A stretch of 64,000 nt of DNA from Limonium bicolor (GCA_023374045.1 CM041783.1:127225503-127289502), one strand, 5' to 3'; shown: positions 34,201 to 47,231, numbered from the stretch's first letter. Translations and numbers: made by a program. The notes: a model not told the origin generated them from the sequence alone.

Positions 34201-35868
34201 CTCATCTTAGGCTGTTCCCAAGTAGTTACTTCACGTAAGCCATCACTGGGTTTGGAGGTGATACCGGGCTCCATGATAAGATTGTCGCATCACGCTTCCG
34301 TTTATTGGAGGCCCCTTTAGTATCTTGGTATTGATCGGTATCATTTATTAATTTGGGGTATCCTCTGTCAAGTGGGATCCCTTCGGTGTTTTGACCAAAT
34401 GTTCGTTCCGATTATGGTGTTCTTATTACGACATTTCGTTCAACCGTGTTGACTTGATACCCTTTATGGATTGCTCCTGGGTATTATTGATTATACAGTA
34501 GCATCTAGCTGACATTTATGAGTATGTCCAGTTTGTTATCCTACCATGCTGTTCTGGATCTGGGTTATCTGTTGAGGGTTATAACCTCTCCCGTTCTTAG
34601 GGTGGACCATGGGTACTTCTCTTTTATTTTTAACCGGTTTGGTATTTCCTTTAGTGGTGAATGGTATCCTTCGCTACCTTAGGTGATCACTCTGGGTATC
34701 ATATCTTGTCCATTGAACATTGATGTGTTCATGTTAGGCCTTTGCCTTACCGGGTTTATACTAGGTATTCATCCCGACTATCCCATATTTGCTTTAAGAT
34801 TTCTTGAGACATATCCAGTGTCTTTACTCAATTATTAGTGCTTCTCGCACTTCTTAACTCTTAATGGTTCTCCTGGAGTGAGTTCTTGACTCTTTTAGCT
34901 TGTAAGCTTATCTGAGTTTCCTTCGCTCATTCGAGGTGTCCAACTGTTCTGGTTTGAATTTACTTATGGTCCGCAGAACGGAGTTGACTACTTCCGGTGT
35001 TTCGTACACTACATGTATACATACGTGGGGTACCTTATTGGCATGTTACCACTTACCTGACTATCTGTCAGGCCCGCAAGCTCCTTCGAAGTGCGGTTGT
35101 CCCACATCCCGTATTTGGGTACACTCGTAGTGCTTGTCACACGCCTAGGTGAAGTATTCTATTGTCAACTCCTCTTGTATCATTCTATGACACTCACCGT
35201 AATTCCTTTGGTTTGGTTTTAAAAATCCAAGGTTTTAAAAGAAGGGTTGTGGTTTTGAAAGAAATATTTTGGGTTTTAAAATGATAGTTCGGTGTTAAAA
35301 GAAGTTCTTCATGGCATTGCCATGTCTAAGGTCTTAACCAAGTCCAACTTCTCGCTGACTGGTATGTTCTTAATACATTGGTCGGGCCGTTAGGCCTTTC
35401 CAAGGTTTCACTGTTTCAAATTCTTAGGATTAGTGATCCTATATTTGCTTCAATTCTCATGGTGGTACTTTAGTAGGTACTTGTTGGTCATTAGAAGTCT
35501 TCCAACTGTCTTGTAGTCGCTGCACTTGCCCGGGGCAAGTGCGCTGGTAGGTTGTTTTTCGGTTAACGTATACCGGTTACGGTATCGTTTCCATCCATAT
35601 TTGGTGGTCTTATTAGATCTTCCTTTGATCTTCTGACCCTGGTGATCAATCTTTTGAGTCGTTTCTCAATGTACTTGACATGGTTGCCATCAATCCGGGT
35701 GTCTCACACCTTCACTGTGGTTAACGAGACTTGACTTATTCTTAGGAACTACGTTGCAGTCCTATAGGTGTATGGTTTATGAATGCTTCCACTGTCATCT
35801 GAACTATGTTGTTCGGTTATTTCGGCCTCTTGGCGTGTAGGTTTGGTATCAATCCAACTTCGACTAAT
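31201..35868 (-). other. internal region of element M, 3' part: polypurine tract, 3' UTR, decayed pol
   Basis: ATCTACCCCCGTTAA at 31201-31215 is the complement of a chromovirus polypurine tract next to the LTR. Near 32590 the complement of CCTTTTAAGGGGGGTAGAGC matches the 3' UTR landmark of E (60010-60030), which fixes the orientation. The sequence to the right should be pol, but I could not recognise an RT or integrase motif in any frame; it is heavily mutated. Local repeats: two ~37-bp units with TTTCATACCGATTTATACTC near 32283-32355, and GGTTTTAAAA-type runs at 35214-35305. Confidence 0.6.
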
Positions 35869-38347
35869 TCCTTTGTAACACCCCACTCGTAATCACGTAA
35901 TAATCACTCACGTAGCATTAATTAATAACGTCTAACAGCGGAAGTCTCACATTACTAAAACTCACTTGGGTGTCGCATGCCATTACTCGCCCATACGAGT
36001 AAAGAAGCAGAAATAAATAAACTAAGAAATAACACTATTATTACAAATACAACCGCAGTGATAACGAGATACTAACCTATACATCATTCTAACCAAGAGT
36101 AACTTTAACGACAAGTGGGCGTCTAGGTAAATCCCATATGTACACAACGTTATAAACACCTTAACTAATATTCATCCTATACATTACGAAGTCTCGCACT
36201 GTAATGAAAATTCTAACTACCCCGGTCCCGCTCTTCGGCTTCGACGGTAGTCATCACCTGCACGTAATGCCATAAAGGCTCAGCGATAAACGCTGAGTAC
36301 GCCAGGCCCGGACCCTATTGGTCACTTAATAGTTATGGTCGCCATTTTAAATTTGTTACATGTTTTACCGGTGTACAGGCATTTAAAACAGTAAACACAT
36401 GGATGACGGTAATTTAAACAAGTAATACAGTCACTACATTTCACGCAATCACACACAATAACACACAACACAATAATAATAACATTAACACGTGCAACCG
36501 TTAGTAACGGTCAGGTTATTTAGTTAGTCTCACGACCCCCCCCCCCCGGGTCCTCATTACATCACATCACAAACGTTAGTGGGTGTCAAGTTAGGACAAC
36601 CCGAAACAATCTCACTTGGACAGTAGTCCCACGTACACACAAGGTGCTCACTGCCCTGATGATCCGAAGACTCCGGGACTATTTCACTTTGCCTTTGTAA
36701 AGGCGTCCATTTAGGTGGCCAAGGGCCTGGTGCCAACGGTAGCACACTCTGCCTGACGATCTATCTAGGTTCGTTCAGGATTAACTAGGGAAAACCCGAC
36801 ACAGGTTAACCCAAAAGATCTCTACGCGTGACCAGCAGTCGGTGACTGTCTGGATTAAGGTACACATCACTTTCATTCACACTCCACTGTTAACCTCGTT
36901 AGTTAGTAATTCAGTTACAATTTTAAATATGGAGAACATCACTTATTTGTTGGCTGCCCTATGGGTCTTACGCATGCTTAGAATGATTCTAGGTAGTATT
37001 TATGTTTGAGTCGAAGCTCTAGGGACCGACAATGTCATGTCTCGTTCCTAAGTATTTTACTTAGGTTCTAACTACATACTTGTAATATTTAGCGTATTAT
37101 GTTAGAGAACGGTAACCACAATCACAAAACTCGCATATGTAGTTTATTATAAGTCGATCTATAGTCGACGTAGTATTAGTCTCGGAGGACATTCGCGCAC
37201 AATTAATGATGCGGGAAATCAAACAATCAAACATCACATATCACAATCACATCCACTCACATACATACATGCATCACACACGTTATACACACACATATCT
37301 GAGCCCGAGGAAGTCCTCAGGACATCTCAGATCAGACCCCTTTACGTACCGTTCACCAATGACCTAGGTTGCACAGTAGACCACTAGCTCATCGAGCGCC
37401 TTCGTCCGTGATACGGTCTAAATATCAAACATAACATAAGTCAATCCACATGACTTATTTAAGCTCGGTAAATCCGAACAGCACAAATAATCCTGACCTT
37501 TCAACCCCGGATTTCAACTTTTATTGTTAAGTTACAGTTATACGAGACTCGTTACTCATAGTACATTCTAATTATCAACGTCCGGGTTTATTTAAATGAG
37601 TCGGTTAAAAGACGCTTTAGTAATAGTGTATTCAAATATCAGGATTTATTCCTTATACTTATGAGTATACGAATATATACATATTCACGTTTTATACTTA
37701 TGTATTGTTTTAACCGTTCCGGTTAGGTATACAAACATACATTCGTATTATATAGTTGCATGTGTGCATTTCGCACAGCATATAATGCTCATGCACTAAC
37801 GTTATATGATAGTATTATTTAACCATTTGATATTGTACCATATATTACATACCACATTATTCATTTTAATAAACTATACCTTAAATATATAATTGTATGA
37901 CTTATAGTGTATATATTTTTACTAATGTCATAACAATTGCCATTTATCATTTCATGACATTAAAACCATATTGTATATACTTATACATATATACATATAT
38001 TCTCGGGTTAACATATATATTTATATATGTTGTTTTTATTTGATTCACTCATATAATATATAGTTGCATGTATGCATGCACTATATTATATAGTTCAACT
38101 ATACCATATAATCCAATATGTGTATTTCTTTACTATATGATTACGGAATACTTATATACACACTTATATATATTTACATTTCATGAGTTATACACTTATA
38201 TTACATGTCACATTGTTATCATCTTATGTAAGATGATTATTCTCGGTTTTGCATATATATATATATGCACATTTTGTTTTCGGTTATTTGTATCCATATG
38301 AACATATATTGTTATTATTTGTTCTTAATCATATACTATATAGTTGC

Positions 38348-38421
38348 ATAGTATAGTTGGATATTATATAATATAGTGCATGTATGCATGCACTATATTA
38401 TATAATATCCAACTATACTAT
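38348..38421. repeat. perfect 35-bp inverted repeat with a 4-base loop
   Basis: The left arm 38348-38382 and the right arm 38387-38421 are exact reverse complements, separated by TATG. The arms contain TAGTTGGATATTATATAATA. Related imperfect versions lie at about 38055-38105 and 37745-37800 (GTTGCATGTNTGCAT core). It could form a cruciform, or an RNA hairpin of small-RNA-precursor size. Confidence 0.95.
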
Positions 38422-40175
38422 ATACTTATTATGTATAGGTTTTTAATATATGGTTTCGGAACTCATATATATACACTTATACATTTATTTTTCTTAAGTT
38501 AAACACTTATTTTGTATACCACATAGTTATCATCTTATGTAAGATGATTATTTTCATTTGTTGCATTATACTATGCAAATTAATATTAAGAACTTATCTT
38601 AATATTATGTAACATTTCATTTCATATATTATAGTTTCCTAAGGTTTATTTTAATACCAACCTTAGTTTTATAAATTCCATTTCTCATTAGTTGTCACAT
38701 TATTTCATGTGAATATTCTTACTTGTACTTGTTTAATTTAAATCACATTAATACCACAACAATCCATGTAACACTTACTATATACATAACATATTAATTC
38801 TCTTTGTTTATATATATACACATATTTGCACATCTATATACATATAATTTCATAAACTCTAATGTTAAAACTATTATGTACACACACGTAAAAATATCTT
38901 ATACAAGTATGTTCCCAACAATTTAATGCTACACTAACATATTCATAACTTCATAATTTTCTAAGTTCTGTATGAATTTTAAAAATTCATTCTTTGTTCT
39001 AATCCTCTAACTACATATATGTATACATATTAGTACACATATATATAATCTCATAAATTATAGTGTTAGCCCATTACATATAATTCCATCACACCCAACA
39101 ATACTTATTAGTATATGAATTTTTTTTTTCCTAGTTCATTGAACTACGGTACTAATAGTGTCACTCTTCATTTTGTTTTTCTGTTGTCCAAATTATCATG
39201 TGTTGTAATAACTTACTCCCTTTATATTGATCATATCTATTGATGATCTTAATTACCATGTTATCCCCAAATTTATTATTGTACTAAAACTTTATATTTA
39301 ACTTCCATGATTCAAGTTCCAGTACACTCTAACTTCTTCAATCTTTTTGCTTAACAATATATATATATCAGTTTTACGAAATATAATAAAAATCAATTCA
39401 ACTTAGATTATAATATCTGAAAGCACTCCATATAAGCTAACCGAAGCTGCCTTCGATTACTATTCCCAATATCTGCTACTATTTATATATATATATATAT
39501 AATTAATCATCATTATTATCGCAAGCAGTAACACACAATCACTAAGGAGTTGCAGCTGCGTCCCTCTCATTTCTAGTTAAGCAATTGGTCGAATTTAAGA
39601 TAGTAATACAGTCTAGGAAGTGTTGATAAGGGAATATACAACAACTTGGTTTAACCTCTCAAGTGAAATGAATATGGGTTTGAAAATTCAGGATGCAGCT
39701 TGCTATTACCCAACCTAAGCATCTACGATGAAGTAGCAATACATAATTTATGCATTTCTTCACTTATTTCCAACTATCAAGCAATCCCATAAATTTCCTC
39801 TCTTCCATCACACAAGGCGGTTACGGTAGAATGTAACATATTGCAACAGATAAGACAATGGAAGGATAAGCACATTAGCCAAAGTCATCTAACAATATAA
39901 TAATTCTCCTGCTTATTGTCAGCCAAGCATTTGTTTGACTAAACCTGAAGTTTGCCCAAGTACATCTCACCTATTCAACTAAGCTACACTTTACTTAGGT
40001 GTAGTATGAGAAGAAAATAAACATAACAGCGTAGAGGATGGGACCAGCATCACTACTCTGGAAGTTCATGCTAAAGCTTATATTGTAGTCTGTATTTTAG
40101 ATTCTGAAACGCCATGACTACATGATGATTATAATACTTATTGGTTGCTTCACATGTGTGACAGAAGGATAAAAC

Positions 40176-40837
40176 TGATAGAACTCAAGCCAGCAGCATT
40201 AAGATAACGTTGATAATGAGGTATACTTGTGTATTAGAGGGGAAAAATGGCAGTGAGCCTTACACAATATACCGTAAATAGCTAAACCAGCAAGAAAGGG
40301 ATAAAACAGAACCTCTCCAAAAGGAGCCTACTCAGGGCTTGCCCTGCCTATCCACAGTGTGGCCAGTTCAGGTAATATTCCATGCCTACTAGTGCATCAT
40401 CTCTAGCTACTTATACTACTAAGGAAATAAAGCATAACAGACAAATAACACATCAGCATAACAGACAAATAGACACACAATACTAGTACTGTAATAACAG
40501 AATGTTAGTGCTGTATATTCCCTCCCTCTAGCTGTGGTCCCCTCCTGACCTGCGGTGGTACACACGTAGTGGAGGTGGTTCCTTTGCGGCAACAACCCGG
40601 TTCTCATCATTCCTCCCCTGTTAACAACCACCTTGTCCTCAAGGTGGTGCTTGTGAAGAATCGTATTCTCTATAGTCATGAGTCGCCTCCTTATGGGGCT
40701 CCTTGCCATCTGTATTGGTGAGATTCACCTCTATGTTCTGTGACAAGGATTGTTGTTGTAGTGCTAGGTTATCCCTTCTTCTACTCCTTCCAATTAGCCC
40801 CAAACTGCCGCTGAACTCTCTCTGGTACGCTTTCATC
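40176..40837 (-). repeat. 3' LTR of N1
   Basis: 662 bp, from TGATAGAACTC to GCTTTCATCA on the + strand. It contains an inverted repeat CCACCTTGTCC / CAAGGTGG near 40629-40648. Read on minus, that block translates as HHLEDKVVVNRGG, which resembles the C-terminal LEDKV-GG tail found just before the polypurine tract in many gypsy pol genes. Confidence 0.93.
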
Positions 40838-40854
40838 ATCTCTCCCTCGTTGGA

Positions 40855-41394
40855 CTACCACCTTGTCCCCAAGGTGATGTACCAAGCGATTTTTACTTCA
40901 CCTCGTGAAGTCCCAAGGCTAGCAGAATTCTGAAAATATAAAATGTAGTGGCTGATTCGTCTCTGGTGTGTCACACTTGGGTTCCTGTGAACTTCCTCTG
41001 ATTTAGAATGTACCGAATATGTCTCATTTTCAGGTGGGTTTAGTGGTCGATTATAAATCAGGCCCAGAAATAGTAATTGTGGGTGGGCCCCAATCAGTTG
41101 CCATAGCACCACACGTGATGATTGCCTCCTATTTATAAGCCACATAAGTCTCTTCTTTTCACGCTTACTAATCTGTGGGGAAACCTCGGGCCCAGACATC
41201 AGGGTCTTCAGCCCATTCGTTTGCCAGCAAAAAGTCCATTGAATTAAGTGATATGGTAATAAGTACCTGACTGAAAGTGGGTTAGGCCCAGATACTTCCC
41301 TCCAGACTTGAATTAAAGAAAACCCTAGTGGCAGCCATCCCACGTGACCACCCCTGGTCATCTTCAACCTCACGCCTTCTTCTATTGACGGCAA
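40855..41394 (-). CDS. second ORF of N1, unknown (179 codons)
   Basis: Follows the gag-like ORF by about 100 bases and ends just before the purine tract. I recognise no domain in this frame. Its 3' end, read in another frame, gives HHLGDKVVVQRG, again like a gypsy pol C-terminus, so this region may be the relic of a pol 3' end rather than a real gene. Confidence 0.3.
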   Translation of the reverse strand: MPSIEEGVRLKMTRGGHVGWLPLGFSLIQVWREVSGPNPLSVRYLLPYHLIQWTFCWQTNGLKTLMSGPEVSPQISKREKKRLMWLINRRQSSRVVLWQLIGAHPQLLFLGLIYNRPLNPPENETYSVHSKSEEVHRNPSVTHQRRISHYILYFQNSASLGTSRGEVKIAWYITLGTRW

Positions 41395-41490
41395 CAGTCC
41401 ACCGAAACTGGTCGTCCATCTCCCATCTCTCTCCTGGTTGTCTCGATTGACTTCAACTGCCCTACCTATTAGTACTATTTCTACCGTCTT

Positions 41491-42426
41491 TTATCCTTTG
41501 GCTCTGCAGTGAGTGATAATTGATCTGAGCGACCCATCACCCACATGCTTCTGAGTTGTGTGTAGTTTGTAGTCTACTCTGCTCCGCTTCTGCTGTCCTG
41601 AGGTAGGCTTTCGTGGGTGCACGATTTTCCTTCTCAGGGGCCATCTCTTCCTCTGTCTACTGTCTCTTTTTCCATTCATGCAGGACTCTGGCCTAGATCG
41701 ATGCACCATCATCCTACACGAGTTTCCAGTTGTCTGTACCCCCACTTTTGTTCCTTTATCCTGAACGATTACCCTGCTCCTTTTCCGTTTCTTTTTACGT
41801 TGTTTCCTCTGCACCCTTCTTTTTCTTTTAATCTTATATTGTCTTCTTTCCTTCTCAGTTCCCCCCACTTTCTTTCTTAGATTAGAAGGTTGAGACAGTA
41901 TTACCTCTGGGTCTCCTTGCGGTTGATGTTCAATGGGTCTAGCTAGTTTCTTTTCCCTCCTATTGTTCCTTCTCCTCCTCCTCTTAAGTCTGTGGATGCC
42001 AGTTACATCTTTTTTTCTTCTGTTTTCTGGTTCTTCAACCCCTACCTCCTTCGAATCCGGTTCTGTCTTTTCTGATTTTTGTTTGTCTTCCTTGACCGAT
42101 TTTTCTTCCAGGTCCGCCTCCACCTCCATAGCCATTGATCCCTTCTGCACCACCCCTTGTCTTGTCAGTAAGCATGTATCGTGCATTTTCTGGGTTGCTG
42201 GTGCATTCATGGCTGCCTCTGTTTGTTCCACGGGAGGTGAAACACACCTCCTCCATCTCTCTTTCCTCTCTATCTCAAGCTTCTTGCTCCTCTCCAATCT
42301 TTGCTCACACCTCCTATCTATCTCTCTAGCTAAGTTCACCCATTCCTCTCTCTCGTTTATCGACATCCTATCCATCCAGTCACCAATATTTTTCTCTACC
42401 AATTCCCAGTTCACTCCCTCCATCAC
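41491..42426 (-). CDS. gag-like basic protein of N1 (311 codons)
   Basis: The ATG lies about 17 bases inside from the PBS, directly after the 5' LTR, where gag is expected. The product is very rich in Lys, Arg and Glu. The N-terminus (MMEGVNWELVEKNIGDWMDR, then EREEWVNLAREIDRRCEQRL) looks helical. The middle holds dense basic runs (KRRRRRNNRREKK and similar) fit for RNA binding. I see no CCHC knuckle and no known gag fold. It is intact over 936 bases in an element that lacks all enzymes, which suggests that it was kept for packaging; this is inference. The opposite strand also has long open frames because of the biased composition. Confidence 0.55.
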   Translation of the reverse strand: MMEGVNWELVEKNIGDWMDRMSINEREEWVNLAREIDRRCEQRLERSKKLEIERKERWRRCVSPPVEQTEAAMNAPATQKMHDTCLLTRQGVVQKGSMAMEVEADLEEKSVKEDKQKSEKTEPDSKEVGVEEPENRRKKDVTGIHRLKRRRRRNNRREKKLARPIEHQPQGDPEVILSQPSNLRKKVGGTEKERRQYKIKRKRRVQRKQRKKKRKRSRVIVQDKGTKVGVQTTGNSCRMMVHRSRPESCMNGKRDSRQRKRWPLRRKIVHPRKPTSGQQKRSRVDYKLHTTQKHVGDGSLRSIITHCRAKG

Positions 42427-42459
42427 CCACTTGTAGAATCAATGGCTCTGATACCAAAT

Positions 42460-43122
42460 TGATAGAACTCAAGCCAGTAGCCTTAAGATAACGTTGATAA
42501 TGAGGTATACTTATGTATTAACGGGGAAAAATGGCAGTGAGCCTTACACAATATACCGTAAATAGCTAAACCAGCAAGAAAGGGATAAAACAGAACCTCT
42601 ACAAAAGGAGCCTACTCAGGGCTTGCCCTGCCTATCCACGGTGTGGCCAATTCAGGTAATATTCCATGCCTACTAGTGCCTCATCTCTGGCTACTTATAC
42701 TACTAAGGAAATAAAGCATAACAGACAAATAACACATCAGCATAACAGACAAATAGACACATAATACTAGTACGGTAATAACAGAATGTTAGTGCTGTAT
42801 ATTCCCTCCCTCTAGCTGTGGTCCCCTCCTGGCCTGCGGTGGTACACACGTAGTGGAGGTGGTTCCTTTGCGGCAACAACCCGGTTCTCATCATTCCTCC
42901 CCTGTTAACAACCACCTTGTCCTCAAGGTGGTGCTTGTCAAGAATCGTATTCTCTATAGTCATGAGTCGCCTCCTTATGGGGCTCCTTGCCATTTGTATT
43001 GGTGAGGTTCACCTCTATGTTCTGTGACAAGGATTGTTGTTGTAGTGCTAGGTTATCCCTTCTTCTACTCCTTCCAATTAGCCCCAAACTGCCGCTGAAC
43101 TCTCTCTGGTACGCTTTCATCA
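42460..43122 (-). repeat. 5' LTR of N1
   Basis: 663 bp, matching 40176-40837 with few differences. It adjoins the PBS at 42459 on its left and the AAAAC duplication on its right. Confidence 0.93.
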
Positions 43123-44546
43123 AAAACTTCTATCATAGGAATCAATAGCAGGGAGAAGAAGGTTGTTCGGACATATTACCGGCTCTGTAATGGGTTGTCC
43201 TCAGCTGCTCCTCTATCAGGTTTGCGGTTCTGTTTTCTATGAACTGATTCGTTTTCTTTTCTTTTTTTCTGTTGTGGCCAGATTCCCAAGCTTCTGGTGG
43301 TATTTCAACATACACGAACTGAGAAGGACATGGAGAAGTTAGGGTTGGAATTTGGTGCAAGTTTGACAATGAAATCGCAGAGGAGGAGCAAGATTTCACC
43401 TTGTTCGAATCTTATCTGATGAACAAGCACGATAGAGGCGTGAGCACTGTAAAAATGAAGATGATGCAGATTTGTATGTTCTTTGTATGTCAGCTAGCTA
43501 TAAAAACTACAGAAGAGAATGAGGTATAAAAATAACTAAGGATTGAGTTTGAAATAAACTAGAGATGGAATCAAAGAGGCAAAAAAACCCTTACCATAAG
43601 GTCTCCGGTTGCACAATAACTAGCCAGGGTTTCTTGACCTGGTGGCCAACAACCCTCATTTTAATCTGATGTGCGAGATGTAACGCCCCTTTGATTGACA
43701 ACTTCAGAAGTTCATACATAAGGAGAGAATGGAGTCTGAGCAGAGCATGTAGTCCTTGCTCGCCAGTTTACCAATATATTTTTTTTCCAGAGAAGAAGAC
43801 TGGACGGAAGGCACAGAGCATTAGTTTCTTGTTCACCGGTTAGGCTTTTGAAAATGAAAAGTAAAGAATATGTGGAGGCATGTGTATGTTCCTTGCTCTG
43901 TGTTAGGTTTCATAGGGAAGGAAGAAAAAGAATGGTGGCGGCAGACATGTCCCTTCAGTTAAGACTTGCAAATGTGGTGAATTAAGAGAAAAAGAAAGAA
44001 GAAGGCGCTGGTAAGCATGTTCCTAGTCGCCGACTAGGTTTTCAGGAAAGGAGATGGGCATATTAGCAAATGAGAGAGTAATTAAGGAGATGGGCTACAA
44101 AACTGGGCCTCCTTTGGGCTCCAATTTTTCCAGTTTTTGGGTTCTCTTAGTTATTGGACTGATGCTTAATAAATTATCCAAGTCCATAGCGTTTTCCCAG
44201 TCTTTCGGCATTATTTAAATGTTCACAATTTACATTAACCGGTTAGATGAGTTCCCGCGCTTCCACATATTAGTTTGTACTATTATTTCATGTAATAATA
44301 TATATTACTTGTCATACCTACTTTATTACTTATTTCCTCTTTTAAGTTATATATATATTCATTATTTTATGTCAGGTTTAATAACCCTTTTTTTAACTAT
44401 ATATTGATTTATATAGATACAATTTGGGTCCGATGAAACCTTAATAAATTAAGACTCATTAGCCTTAATTAATTATATACTTTGGCTTTAATAATTACAC
44501 AAATAGGCCTTAATTATTTTATAATCTTCAGGGATATTTCATCCTT

Positions 44547-45114
44547 AGTCGGTTTGTATACCGTTATTGGTATTATCAAACATTATAGTCCGTAGACTCT
44601 CTTGCCTCGGGCTTGTTACTCTGTCCTTTTTGCTCCACTACGCGATTGTGCTTCCCTTCTTGCCGGCTATGCATGGTTCTTGCGACTGCGAAGCATGTCG
44701 CCCCATGGTGCCATATATTTCATTATCCCATATTTAGGATCTTCAATCTCCCACCATTTAGTGCGGTCATTGCCATTCAACGGGAACCGTCTTTGGGACT
44801 TCCAGTTCTTGGACTCTTCCGTATGACAGGTTCTTTTTCTAATAAGATTTATTTTAGCAACTGCCAGATCAGTTTTTACCCGAGTGTGAGAGGTTTTTCC
44901 ATCTCTCTAGCGTTCTTCTCCCAACTTAATACCGGGGGTTGCGGAGAGCGGGTGTGGTTGTTGTAGGTTTCCAGTTCTCATGGAAGTTCCTATCTAGCGT
45001 ACCTCACACGCTAACACTCAACCCTTAGCCCTAAGTCCCTAATACCTAACTCGGTATTTTCCTAAACTCGTTATTTCATCCATCAGAGCGATACTTCGCT
45101 CAAATAGCACTTTT
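44547..45114 (-). other. 5' internal end of element M with decayed PBS
   Basis: Read on minus, the LTR end is followed by AAAAGTGCTATTTGAGCG, a mutated form of AAAAGTGGTATCAGAGCG (initiator-Met PBS), and then GAAGTATCGCTCTGA, the second arm of the PBS hairpin. The rest should be leader and gag start, but no frame is convincing. Confidence 0.6.
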
Positions 45115-47231
45115 TGTAACATCCCTACCACAAATACCGTCATTATTGTACAAATACTTACCTTCGCAACGGATAATACATACACAACGGCTGGTGTACA
45201 ATGCCGCTAGTCACCCACGTGACTAACAAGGCTAGCTACATTACAACATACTATCGGTCAAATGAATTGAACATCCCGAGTACTCTACATAATACATTAC
45301 TTTCCATTCCATACTCAAACCATAATTCAAATACAACTTCAATACAATACTTTACTATACCGAGTCTACTACATTCCTCAAATTACCGATACAGTTTGGA
45401 CTTCCAAATTCACATTACAATACAAATACAATTCCTATTACTCAACTACCTATGCTTACATAGCAGCCCCGTCCTACACTCTCGAACGACGGTCGGCTTC
45501 GAAGTACCTGTAAATAAAAATGATGCCCCTAGGGGCTCAGCAAAATTGCTGCATATGTAATTCGCATACCCCGTGTGCTAACCGGGGTACGTCGACTACT
45601 TTGGTCGAATAAACATGGAGTTCAATTATTTCACACATACATGCTAATACTACACCATCTTATACAAGCAACAATACTTACCTACATCTACAAGATTCAA
45701 TACTTACTAAGGGAGACAATTTTTCAGTCAACCGTTCATGTTAGTTATTCGTTCATCTGGTTTAATCGGATACTCTCTTTCTTCCCATTCGGGTTCTTAA
45801 GTCTTACACCAAACTTAGTCCTACTTACTTGTTGCTTTACTTACACTACACTCATTGCCTTACTCGTTACTTACTCGTGCTTGCTCAATTCTCGTTACTT
45901 TACCAATACTTACTCATCACTCAATACCTATTGCATCACTCATACTTACATATTACTCAATACTCGGTACCATACTCGTACTTACTCTTACTAGGTACTC
46001 CTTACATACTCATACTTACTCCGTACTCAATACTCATTACTTTACTCATACATACGCAATACTCAATACTTATTACTTTTGGCCTCTGGGCGGAGTCATA
46101 CACAAGACTCGCCACCGGGCCTACAAATACAGAGGGGCTGTACACTTAGCTCCTCAAATACTCAAATGTCCGTTTTTACTGGACTACTCAAATTCCCAAC
46201 ACTCCTCTCTAGGAGAATCTTACAATCTCATGGATTAGCTAGAAGTCTCTCTCTCGATAATCTCCACTAGCTTAGGGAATTACCACCGTATAGTATTCTC
46301 AGATTTAAGGGTTTCCCCAACGTATCGAATACTCTCATGTTCGGGACATTACTTACAATAGTCGGGGCCTTTCATTGGGGGTCGACTAATTTTCAAAGGG
46401 GTTTGGAGATCCCTCGTCATTCTTACTACTATTTCATGGTTCATGTCTTGCTCTATCATCAATACCTCTATTAGATGTTACTTATATATACTCCCACTGC
46501 TTATTGTTTTGTGGATTGTTCATTTCGGTTCTCTTACCGTTATAGGGAGGTTACTAGTCCCGTACACTCTCTCACATTATAGTGAGTTCATTGGTTTACG
46601 TTAACGGTTCTTGGTTCGTTAGTTTAGTGCGTTTATACGTTTCCGTTAATTCGTAACATGACTCTTACTACGAGTCATAACTACAAGACTCATCTAGGAG
46701 TCGGTCTACACACCAAATTAAGCCACACAGTCATTCAAGAAGGGTTAGCTCATACAACATACAGCAAGACATACAATGAAAGGCAATAAACCATTTTCAT
46801 GCTTTAATCTTGATTATCTGGCATACAGCACACAAATCAATGTAGCTCGGTTAGCATACGGGGCATGAGAAAATCATACCTTTCACCGAGGTTAAATTTA
46901 CCGGGTGTTCCCCGTTCCTTGGTTCCCACTTGTTCCTCGTGTCTTACTCTTGAACCACTAATTACAAGTCAAATGGTTCTATTAATATTAAGGCGTTACG
47001 GTACGTACATAAATGCTACTACCCATATACTTACCACCCCGTTATCCCGTTATCTCAGTTTAACTTAGTGTTCTTAAACTCACAACTTTCTCAACCACTT
47101 CTAACCTTTGTTTATACTTCTTAGGAACTTTAAAGGTCATCAAACAACTCCTAAACATCATCTAAAACCAATACCAATCAATCCCCCATGTTTTAAAGCC
47201 TAAAAAGTACTCACGGGTGAATTCTAGGGGT

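Larger units (their letters stand above)
40176..43122 (-). mobile_element. N1: small non-autonomous LTR retrotransposon
   Basis: 2947 bp with two ~662-bp LTRs and a perfect 5-bp target-site duplication AAAAC (40171-40175 and 43123-43127). On the minus strand: 5' LTR (42460-43122), PBS TGGTATCAGAGCC at about 42442-42455 (initiator-Met), a gag-like ORF, a second ORF, the purine tract GAGGGAGAGA at about 40838-40848, 3' LTR (40176-40837). No protease, RT or integrase, so it depends on a partner for movement. The LTRs are about 98% alike by eye, so it is one of the younger insertions here. Confidence 0.92.
35874..44541 (-). repeat. solo LTR inside element M, itself carrying element N1
   Basis: Starts TGTAACACCCCAC at 35874 and ends GGGATATTTCA at 44541, with a perfect 5-bp target-site duplication TCCTT (35869-35873 and 44542-44546). 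Its own length without N1 is about 5.7 kb. It is AT-rich, with a C12 run near 36537, long palindromes around 38050-38421, TA runs (39356-39366, 39484-39501) and no credible gene. 39420-40175 and 43128-44500 are unrecognised. A minus frame at 43142-43399 (85 codons) has no motif that I know. Confidence 0.85.

Noticed and set aside
36537..36548. Run of 12 C
   Set aside because: A homopolymer whose length is unreliable in assemblies; no structure around it.
41617..42436. Open frames on the + strand opposite the N1 gag-like ORF
   Set aside because: Ser/Leu/Phe-rich mirror of a Lys/Arg/Glu-rich coding strand; the minus frame starts next to the PBS and fits the element's orientation.
43142..43399. 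85-codon minus ORF as a host gene fragment
   Set aside because: No recognisable domain, no splice context and no partner exons; left as unexplained sequence in the solo LTR.
43679..43695. TGTAACGCCCC resembling an LTR start
   Set aside because: No matching LTR end, PBS or target-site duplication; probably chance or a small relic within the solo LTR.
45829..46238. Long Tyr/Leu/Thr-rich ORFs, repeated at 48157 and 50466
   Set aside because: They arise from the TACT/CAATACTC minisatellite and copy exactly with the tandem LTR units; no domain is visible.
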